5,149 nucleotides of DNA. It comes from Planctomycetota bacterium. Its GTDB lineage: Bacteria > Planctomycetota > Planctomycetia > Pirellulales > S012-138. The stretch spans positions 1 to 5,149 of the forward strand of contig JALSGI010000140.1 in NCBI GenBank assembly GCA_026982835.1. The letters are read 5' to 3'. Under the pieces are notes generated by a model that worked only from the letters and a program-made list of their open reading frames with translations, was not told the DNA's origin and did not search any database. This document shows positions 1 to 4,301 of the stretch, piece by piece; positions within the stretch are counted from its first letter, which is position 1; each line of letters begins with the position of its first letter. Position numbers and translations under genes: made by a program.

Positions 1-73
1 GCGGCTTGCCGGCTGCGTGTGAGTTTTGTGAGTTAGATAATTGACGCAGGTGCTTGTTTCTGGTCTCTGTGTT

Positions 74-102
74 TCTCCCCCCGCTTGCGCGGGGGGCTCT
101 TG
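74..102. repeat. GC hairpin repeat, family R3, copy 1
   Basis: A perfect 8-bp stem CCCCCCGC / GCGGGGGG (77-84 and 89-96) has a 4-nt loop TTGC. The 29-bp unit recurs in the same orientation at 2810-2838 with one difference, in the loop (G at 87, A at 2823). There is no T-run, so it is not a classical intrinsic terminator. A degenerate period-8 series GAAG, CGAG, CAAG (102, 110, 118) follows directly, echoing the CAAG arrays near 2723. Confidence 0.8.
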
Positions 103-258
103 AAGCCTCCGAGTTCTCAAGCCGCCATCAATTCGGCGGTTTGCGACAGCACCTACCCACCTGTCTCCCCCGGCGGCGGAGCCGGAAAAATCCCCCCCCG
201 GGGTGAACCATCTGCCCGTCCCAGGCGACCAAGTTTGAGGAAACCGAGCGGAAAAGGT

Positions 259-343
259 GCGGATTTTCCTGCTGAAACTGTGTACACTAAAGGGTGTTCC
301 TTGGCAGCTTCGGCTGCCGGAGGCACAGCAGGCAAAAATCCGC
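259..343 (+). other. Long imperfect stem in the putative leader of the sigma gene
   Basis: The arms 259-274 and 326-343 pair over 16 bp: GCGGATTTT (259-267) with AAAATCCGC (335-343), and CCTGCTG (268-274) with CAGCAGG (326-332). Two bases (333-334) bulge on the 3' side. The 51-nt interior contains the UUCG hairpin at 303-318. The structure ends 26 nt before the proposed GTG start at 370. If transcribed it would be a strong 5' leader structure; as DNA it could be a small MITE-like or REP-like element. The pairing is seen directly; the function is inferred. Confidence 0.5.
303..318 (+). other. UUCG tetraloop hairpin
   Basis: GGCAGC-TTCG-GCTGCC forms a 6-bp stem with a C(UUCG)G closing pair, the classic exceptionally stable RNA tetraloop when read on the + strand. 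Two G-U pairs could extend it. It lies inside the larger stem 259-343 and 52 nt before the sigma gene start. Confidence 0.6.
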
Positions 344-369
344 CTTCCCTCCGAAAAAGCGCAACGGCC

Positions 370-918
370 GTGTCGCTGGACCTGGAACAACTCGTGCAGG
401 AGCACTTGCCCCGGCTGTATCGGGCGGCGCTGCTTCTGTGCGGTGACCCTTGGGAAGCCGACGATCTGGCCCAGGAAGTATTCCTGGTGGCCGTGAGGGA
501 CCCGCAGCGTTTCCAGGGTCGTAGCGCCCCTTACACGTGGCTATACGGCATCCTGCTGAACCTGTGCCGCCGCCGGCACCGCAAGGTGCGCCTGCACCGC
601 CGCAAGCTGCGCCTGCTGCGCAAGCAGCAACAAACGCACGTGCCCGCTGTGACCACAGCCCGACTGGAACACCAGGAGCTGCAAGGTTCGCTTTGGGCCT
701 TGGTGGCCCGGCTCCCCCAAGCCCAACGCGAGGCGGTGGTCTTGCGATTCGGAGAGCAACTGAAGTACGAAGAGATTGCCCAGATCATGCAGTGTCCGGT
801 CGGCACGGTCAAATCGCGGCTTTACCATGCCCTGCGGACCCTGCGCGGCTGGATGGAGCAGCAAGCAAGCGACAAGCCCCCGGGCCAGTTACCAGGAGAA
901 CAGTCCCGTGCCGTTTAA
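370..918 (+). CDS. ECF-type RNA polymerase sigma factor (sigma-70 family)
   Basis: This encodes a 182-residue group 4 sigma factor, which would direct core RNA polymerase to a small regulon. Sigma region 2 spans about residues 8-75 and includes DDLAQEVFLVA (31-41) and the YTWLYGILLN segment (55-64) followed by a basic run. A basic, Gln-rich linker covers about 76-100. Region 4 (about 105-160) ends in the helix-turn-helix YEEIAQIMQCPVGTVKSRLY (133-152). GTG at 370 gives the usual ECF length and starts just before the first conserved helix. It has no clear Shine-Dalgarno, so the exact start is uncertain; TTG at 301 or GTG at 280 in the same frame are alternatives. The 3' end overlaps the next gene by 11 nt, which suggests translational coupling to a regulator. 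The target promoters and ECF subgroup cannot be told from the window. Confidence 0.9.
   Translation: MSLDLEQLVQEHLPRLYRAALLLCGDPWEADDLAQEVFLVAVRDPQRFQGRSAPYTWLYGILLNLCRRRHRKVRLHRRKLRLLRKQQQTHVPAVTTARLEHQELQGSLWALVARLPQAQREAVVLRFGEQLKYEEIAQIMQCPVGTVKSRLYHALRTLRGWMEQQASDKPPGQLPGEQSRAV
894..898 (+). promoter_or_regulatory. Ribosome binding site of the membrane-protein gene
   Basis: AGGAG lies 9 nt before GTG at 908 and inside the sigma coding sequence. It is the best Shine-Dalgarno of the cluster and decides the start of the second gene, since upstream in-frame ATGs (776, 824) fall deep within sigma region 4 and give implausible sequence. Confidence 0.7.
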
Positions 919-1411
919 CACCAAGCATCGCCAATCCCCGACCGAGGCAACTCGGCTGGAGGCGGAGCTGGAGCAGCTGGAGGCCGAACTGGGCGAGCGG
1001 CTCGTTCAGGAGGCCGAAGAGATGGCCCAGCGCTTTCCGCCCGATGCGCAACGGGTACTCTCTGGGCTGGGGCTGGCATTGGCTCGGGAAGCTCCGCTGC
1101 CGCGGCGCCGACCGGTTCGCTGGGTCTGGGTGGCGGCTGCTTCCCTGCTGATGGCCATCGCGGCGGGAAGCTGGCTGCTGGCTCCTGTTCCGCGAGGTGC
1201 GAATTCCTCGCTGGCCCAACGGCAAGGACAGTCGGCCCTGCCCGTTGCCTCCTCAGGCCAGGGAGAGCTGCCGCCGGAAGAGCCTTCCGCCACGCCCATC
1301 CCGGCTCCCGAGGTCCTTCAAGAAGGAGAAGCCCCCGCCTGGCTGCCCTCTTCCGAAGAGTTGGAAGGAATCGCCGACTTGGAGCAACCCGGTTTTGCCC
1401 TGGGGATTTGA
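908..1411 (+). CDS. Single-pass membrane protein, candidate anti-sigma factor
   Basis: This is a 167-residue protein of no family I can name. The N-terminal part (about residues 12-60) is charged and helical, with a Leu/Glu-rich coiled-coil-like stretch (about 16-40). A basic patch RRRPVR (66-71) precedes one hydrophobic membrane segment (about 72-93). The C-terminal part (about 94-167) is Pro/Glu/Ser-rich and probably disordered. With the positive-inside rule the N-terminus would be cytoplasmic and the tail outside, the layout of anti-sigma factors. There is no cysteine in the protein, so it is not a zinc-binding (HxxxCxxC) anti-sigma factor. The start at GTG 908 is supported by AGGAG at 894-898. 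It overlaps the sigma gene by 11 nt and ends 4 nt before the PDZ gene. The anti-sigma role rests on position and topology alone. Confidence 0.75.
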   Translation: MPFNTKHRQSPTEATRLEAELEQLEAELGERLVQEAEEMAQRFPPDAQRVLSGLGLALAREAPLPRRRPVRWVWVAAASLLMAIAAGSWLLAPVPRGANSSLAQRQGQSALPVASSGQGELPPEEPSATPIPAPEVLQEGEAPAWLPSSEELEGIADLEQPGFALGI

Positions 1412-1415
1412 AACC

Positions 1416-2681
1416 ATGTGCCCGCGCGTGCCCATGCTGAGCGGGTTCTGCCTGGCGGTGTTGCTGTGGCTGGGCATCGCCACACCGCCTCCGTCCCTTG
1501 CGCAGCAGGAGCTTTCGCCGCCGCAGCTGGCTAAGCTCCTGGCTCAAACGACGCTGACGCTTCGAGCCTCGGAAGCCCCCGCCGGGGAAGAGCAGCCCCA
1601 GGTGGTGGTCTTTTCCGGCGTTTCGCTGGGCCGGGGGCTGGCCGTGACATTCTACTGGCCCCGGCAGGACAAGCCCCTGCGGGTCACTCTCACCGGGGGC
1701 GGCCAGGCCCAGGCCACCGTGGAGGTGTGGGACCAATACTCCGGGCTGTGCCTGCTGAAGCTCAGCCGGGACGATGTGCCCGGGATTGCCGTTTCCCGGG
1801 AAGAAGTGGTGCCCGGGCAGCGCGTCTATTCCGGGGCGGCTTCCGGGGTGCATCCTCCGGTGATTTCGGCGGGGATCGTGGGCGGAGTGAACCGGGTGCT
1901 CAGCGGCTCGGGGCTGCCGCCGCTGCTGCAGTGCGACCTGCGCACCGGCGACACCTCGACCGGGGCAGCCGTAATCGATACCCAAGGCCGCCTGCTGGGC
2001 GTGCTGGCCGTGGTGGACGACCGCCCCGGGGCGAATAGCTGGGCCTGGGCAGTGCCGGCTTCGCACGTCCAGCGGCTGCTGCGAGCCCGCGTGCCGGGCA
2101 AAAAAGTGGTGCTCAAGCGCCGCCGGCCCCAGTTGGGCTGCGTGATGCAACGCGGGCCCGGGGGCGAAGTGGTCGTGCAGCGCGTCTGGCCCCGCGGGCC
2201 GGCCGAGCGGGCCGGGCTGCGCGTGGGAGATCAAGTGGTGGCGGCCGACGGCGTGCCGGTCCGCAGCGTCTATCAGGTGGTCAGCCAGGTGCTGCGGCGG
2301 CAGCCGGGCGACCGCATCGTGCTTACCATCCGCCGCCAGGGCAAGCAAAAGGAAGTGTCGATCACCCTGGGCGGCGGGCAGGTGGTGGAACCGGCCCGCT
2401 GGACTCAGGCCTTGCAGCAGTCGCCGCGGCAGTTGCGCATCGGCACCCTAGGGCGGCAGATCTACCAGATTCAGCGACGGGGCACTGTGGCTGGGGAAGA
2501 AGACACACTGCCGCCGGAAGCCCGCCTGTTCGCCGAACAAGCCAAGCGATTTGCCGCCTACATCGAGACCCTGCGTAAGGAGCTGCGCCAGCGCGACGAG
2601 CAGATCCGCCGCCAGCAGCAGCAGATCGAACAACTCCAGCGGCAACTGGAACAGCTCCAGCGGCAAAGTTCGCGGAAGTAG
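1416..2681 (+). CDS. Exported HtrA-like protein: degenerate trypsin-like domain, PDZ domain, C-terminal coiled coil
   Basis: This is a 421-residue protein. Residues 1-29 look like a signal peptide (hydrophobic 8-21, possible cleavage after SLA at 27-29), so it should act outside the cytoplasmic membrane. ATG at 1416 follows GGGGA at 1402-1406; ATG at 1434 is also possible. Residues about 60-225 resemble an S1C (HtrA/DegP) protease domain: SGLCLLKLS sits where DLAVLKI is expected, QCDLRTGDTSTGAAVI (172-187) where QTDAAINPGNSGGPLV is expected, and WAVPASHVQRLL (211-222) closes the domain. Ser181 could be the nucleophile, but the expected His region reads LAVTFYWPR (75-83) and the expected Asp is Gly110, so proteolysis is unlikely. 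A PDZ domain covers about 239-319 (AERAGLRVGDQVVAADGVPV). Residues about 366-418 form a Gln/Arg/Glu-rich coiled coil, unusual in this family. Linkage to a sigma factor suggests envelope sensing or scaffolding. Confidence 0.85.
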   Translation: MCPRVPMLSGFCLAVLLWLGIATPPPSLAQQELSPPQLAKLLAQTTLTLRASEAPAGEEQPQVVVFSGVSLGRGLAVTFYWPRQDKPLRVTLTGGGQAQATVEVWDQYSGLCLLKLSRDDVPGIAVSREEVVPGQRVYSGAASGVHPPVISAGIVGGVNRVLSGSGLPPLLQCDLRTGDTSTGAAVIDTQGRLLGVLAVVDDRPGANSWAWAVPASHVQRLLRARVPGKKVVLKRRRPQLGCVMQRGPGGEVVVQRVWPRGPAERAGLRVGDQVVAADGVPVRSVYQVVSQVLRRQPGDRIVLTIRRQGKQKEVSITLGGGQVVEPARWTQALQQSPRQLRIGTLGRQIYQIQRRGTVAGEEDTLPPEARLFAEQAKRFAAYIETLRKELRQRDEQIRRQQQQIEQLQRQLEQLQRQSSRK

Positions 2682-2684
2682 GCC

Positions 2685-2715
2685 GCCAACCGCGGGCTAA
2701 CGCCCGCGGCTCGCC
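2685..2715. repeat. GC hairpin repeat, family R1, copy 1
   Basis: This 31-bp unit contains the perfect inverted repeat CCGCGGGC-TAAC-GCCCGCGG (2690-2709; 8-bp stem, 4-nt loop). It is repeated exactly at 2844-2874. It begins only 3 nt after the stop codon of the PDZ gene and could shape or end that transcript, although no T-run follows. Confidence 0.85.
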
Positions 2716-2721
2716 ATCCCT

Positions 2722-2753
2722 CCAAGCCCCCAAGCCTCCACGCCTCCAAGCCC
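2722..2753. repeat. Period-8 tandem array, CAAG-CAAG-CACG-CAAG (array 1)
   Basis: CAAG at 2723, CAAG at 2731, CACG at 2739 and CAAG at 2747 lie exactly 8 bases apart, separated by C/T-only spacers. It links hairpin R1 copy 1 to hairpin R2 copy 1. Confidence 0.7.
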
Positions 2754-2770
2754 CCGGAGCGGAAGCTCCG
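2727..2770. repeat. Direct repeat R2, copy 1, ending in a GGAA tetraloop hairpin
   Basis: This 44-bp sequence is identical to 2877-2920. It covers most of the period-8 array and ends in CGGAGC-GGAA-GCTCCG (2755-2770). In this copy the stem extends to 7 bp with C2754 and G2771. Read as + strand RNA, the loop GGAA fits the stable GNRA class. Confidence 0.85.
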
Positions 2771-2773
2771 GCG

Positions 2774-2801
2774 CAAGGCGCAAGCTGCACGTCGCAAGCC
2801 G
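2774..2801. repeat. Period-7 tandem array, CAAG-CAAG-CACG-CAAG (array 2)
   Basis: Four heptamers start at 2774 (CAAG), 2781 (CAAG), 2788 (CACG) and 2795 (CAAG), with variable 3-base tails GCG, CTG, TCG, CCG. It follows directly after the R2 hairpin. The third unit is CACG, as in the other complete arrays. Confidence 0.65.
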
Positions 2802-2809
2802 ATTCCGTC

Positions 2810-2838
2810 TCTCCCCCCGCTTACGCGGGGGGCTCTTG
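2810..2838. repeat. GC hairpin repeat, family R3, copy 2
   Basis: CCCCCCGC-TTAC-GCGGGGGG (2813-2832) forms an 8-bp stem with a 4-nt loop. The 29-bp unit matches 74-102 with a single loop difference, so the two copies bracket the three-gene sigma cluster in direct orientation. It lies between the two R1/R2 cassettes. Confidence 0.8.
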
Positions 2839-2843
2839 GGCTC

Positions 2844-2874
2844 GCCAACCGCGGGCTAACGCCCGCGGCTCGCC
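2844..2874. repeat. GC hairpin repeat, family R1, copy 2
   Basis: This is an exact 31-bp copy of 2685-2715, with stem arms 2849-2856 and 2861-2868 and loop TAAC. It is joined to R2 copy 2 by only two bases, whereas copy 1 has an 11-base link. Confidence 0.85.
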
Positions 2875-2876
2875 GC

Positions 2877-2920
2877 CCCCCAAGCCTCCACGCCTCCAAG
2901 CCCCCGGAGCGGAAGCTCCG
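2877..2920. repeat. Direct repeat R2, copy 2, with a three-unit period-8 array and GGAA hairpin
   Basis: This is an exact 44-bp copy of 2727-2770. CAAG at 2881, CACG at 2889 and CAAG at 2897 keep the period of 8; the first CAAG of the pattern is missing. The hairpin CGGAGC-GGAA-GCTCCG lies at 2905-2920 with a 6-bp stem. Confidence 0.85.
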
Positions 2921-2923
2921 CCT

Positions 2924-2951
2924 CAAGACCCAAGACCCACGACCCAAGACC
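2924..2951. repeat. Period-7 tandem array, CAAGACC x4 with a CACG third unit (array 3)
   Basis: CAAGACC, CAAGACC, CACGACC, CAAGACC begin at 2924, 2931, 2938 and 2945. It occupies the same place after the R2 hairpin as array 2 does in the first cassette, but with constant ACC tails. It ends 6 nt before the proposed -35 element of the carA promoter. Confidence 0.75.
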
Positions 2952-2957
2952 TCCCCC

Positions 2958-2985
2958 TTGGCTTTCGCGGCGGCGGAAGTAGAAT
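2958..2985 (+). promoter_or_regulatory. Putative sigma-70-type promoter for carA
   Basis: TTGGCT (2958-2963) and TAGAAT (2980-2985) are separated by 16 bases, which fits a housekeeping promoter: the -10 has 5 of 6 consensus bases and the -35 has 4 of 6. Transcription would begin near 2992, giving a leader of about 46 nt to the ATG at 3038. It sits just past the repeat block, the first non-repetitive DNA before carA. I see no recognisable PyrR-type or arginine operator. Prediction from sequence only. Confidence 0.45.
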
Positions 2986-3037
2986 CGTGCGGAAGCGGTT
3001 CCGGGTTCTCTGGCTCCCCCTGCTGCGCGAGATCGCC

Positions 3038-4195
3038 ATGACGCTGCGCACGGCCAAACTGGCCCTGGAAGACGGCACGGTCTATACCGGAGTGAGCCTG
3101 GGCGCCACCGGCGAGGTGAGCGGCGAGGTGGTGTTCAACACCTCCATGACTGGCTACCAGGAAATCCTCACCGACCCCAGCTACCGCGGCCAGATCGTCA
3201 CCATGACCTATCCCGAGATCGGCAACTACGGGGTCAACTCCCAGGACGTGGAAAGCGACCGCATCTATCTATCGGGGTTCGTGATGCGGGAATACAGCCG
3301 CCGGGCCAGCAACTACCGCTGCGAGGAGTCGCTGCACGAGTACCTGAAGCGGCACGGGATCGTGGGCCTGGCCGAAGTGGACACGCGGGCCCTGGTTCGC
3401 CGGATTCGTATCCACGGGGCCATGCGGGGCGTGCTTTCGACCGAGGACCTGGATGATGAGAGCCTGGTCCAAAAGGCCAAGGCGTGCCCGGGCCTGGTGG
3501 GCCGCGATCTGGTGCGGGAAGTGATGCCCCAGGCCGTGGAGCAATGGGACGAACCCCTTGCCCCGCTTGCCCGGCAAAGCTACCCGCCGCGGGCTGAAAC
3601 CCCGACGGCGGACCGGTTCCACGTGGTGGCCATGAACTTCGGCATGAAGTGGAACATCGCCCGCTGGCTGCGGCAAAGCGGCTGCCGGGTCACGGTGGTG
3701 CCGGGCGATCTGGGAGCCGAGGAGATTCTGCAACTGAACCCCGACGGGGTGTTTCTTTCCAACGGCCCCGGCGACCCCGAGCCGGTTGGCTATGCCATCG
3801 AAACCATTCGGCGGTTGCTGGGCCGGGTGCCCATCTTCGGCATTTGCTTGGGTCACCAGTTGCTTTCGCTGGCCTGCGGGGCGCGGACGTTCAAGCTGAA
3901 GTTCGGCCACCGCGGGGCCAACCAGCCGGTGCTCAACCACCGCACCGGGCGTGTCGAGATCACTGCGCAAAACCACGGCTTTGCCGTCGAGGCTGACACG
4001 CTGCCCGAGGAGCTGGAAGTCACCCACATCAATCTCAACGACCAGACGATCGAAGGGGTGCGGCACCGGCACCTGCCGGCCTTCAGCGTGCAGTATCACC
4101 CGGAGGCGTCAGCCGGGCCGCACGACAGCAGCTACTTGTTCCAGGACTTCGTCGAGCTGATGGAACAAAATCGCGGGTCAGCCACGGAGTCATAA
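3038..4195 (+). CDS. carA: Carbamoyl-phosphate synthase small (glutaminase) subunit
   Basis: The 385-residue cytoplasmic protein hydrolyses glutamine and passes ammonia to the large subunit CarB, which makes carbamoyl phosphate for pyrimidine and arginine synthesis. The N-terminal small-subunit domain (about residues 4-140) has the hallmark FNTSMTGYQEILTDPSY (33-49). The class I amidotransferase domain (about 195-375) has SNGPGDP (241-247), nucleophile Cys270 in GICLGHQ (268-274), and His354/Glu356 in QYHPEASAGP (352-361), so the triad is intact. Length and residue numbers lie close to E. coli CarA (382 residues, Cys269). ATG at 3038 is preferred: GTG at 2987 would add 17 unconserved residues and lie upstream of the predicted transcript start. 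The Shine-Dalgarno is weak (GAGA at 3029-3032). carB is not adjacent on the 3' side, where a convergent gene lies. Very secure call. Confidence 0.97.
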   Translation: MTLRTAKLALEDGTVYTGVSLGATGEVSGEVVFNTSMTGYQEILTDPSYRGQIVTMTYPEIGNYGVNSQDVESDRIYLSGFVMREYSRRASNYRCEESLHEYLKRHGIVGLAEVDTRALVRRIRIHGAMRGVLSTEDLDDESLVQKAKACPGLVGRDLVREVMPQAVEQWDEPLAPLARQSYPPRAETPTADRFHVVAMNFGMKWNIARWLRQSGCRVTVVPGDLGAEEILQLNPDGVFLSNGPGDPEPVGYAIETIRRLLGRVPIFGICLGHQLLSLACGARTFKLKFGHRGANQPVLNHRTGRVEITAQNHGFAVEADTLPEELEVTHINLNDQTIEGVRHRHLPAFSVQYHPEASAGPHDSSYLFQDFVELMEQNRGSATES

Positions 4196-4218
4196 AGGCT
4201 TTGGGAACTCTCCCCCGC

Positions 4219-4236
4219 CGGGAGCGCTAGCTCCCG
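4219..4236. terminator. Hairpin between convergent carA and bamA-like genes, possible bidirectional terminator
   Basis: CGGGAGC-GCTA-GCTCCCG is a perfect 7-bp stem with a 4-nt loop, 23 nt after the carA stop and 65 nt beyond the stop of the - strand gene. It lacks a T-run on either side, so it does not fit a classical intrinsic terminator. Its position between two gene ends supports a role in 3' end formation or transcript protection. It resembles in build the other tetraloop hairpins of the window. Confidence 0.4.
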
Positions 4237-4301
4237 AAGTGGAGGGAAAAACCGCCCGTGGCGATGCAAAACAGCGGCAAGCTCTCGGTTCCGGCGAACG
4301 G

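Larger units (their letters stand above)
1..369. other. Non-coding region upstream of the sigma gene, rich in inverted repeats
   Basis: I see no convincing gene here. A reading frame in phase with the sigma gene is open from position 85, but its translation is low-complexity and runs through a hairpin repeat that recurs at 2810-2838, so I treat it as non-coding. The region holds the hairpin at 74-102, an imperfect inverted repeat at 119-142 (CCGCC/GGCGG core, 8-nt loop, followed by only three T), an alternating C8/G4 tract near 192-203, and the large stem at 259-343. Possible promoter fragments (TAGATAAT at 34-41, TTGACG at 41-46, TACACT at 283-288) do not form a well-spaced pair, so no promoter is called. 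Confidence 0.6.

Noticed and set aside
281..300. Promoter with TACACT as -10 element before the sigma gene
   Set aside because: No acceptable -35 element at 16-18 bases upstream, and the site lies inside the large stem; kept only as a remark in the region entry.
85..369. N-terminal extension of the sigma factor from GTG 85
   Set aside because: It begins inside hairpin R3 and is low-complexity; the ECF fold starts right after GTG 370 and the shorter form has the normal length.
915..2348. 477-codon open frame on the - strand across the membrane-protein and PDZ genes
   Set aside because: Shadow of two well-supported + strand genes in GC-rich DNA; translation is Arg/Pro/Ala/His-rich with no recognisable domain.
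2362..2947. Two - strand open frames with LEAWRLGG-like peptide repeats
   Set aside because: The peptide repeats are simply the translated R2 and CAAG arrays; the frames also run into the PDZ gene antisense.
2685..2951. CRISPR array
   Set aside because: Repeats are hairpin modules of different families and short tandem units, without regular repeat-spacer alternation or unique spacers, and no cas gene is present.
3269..4099. 276-codon open frame on the - strand inside carA
   Set aside because: Antisense shadow of a secure gene with all family motifs on the + strand.
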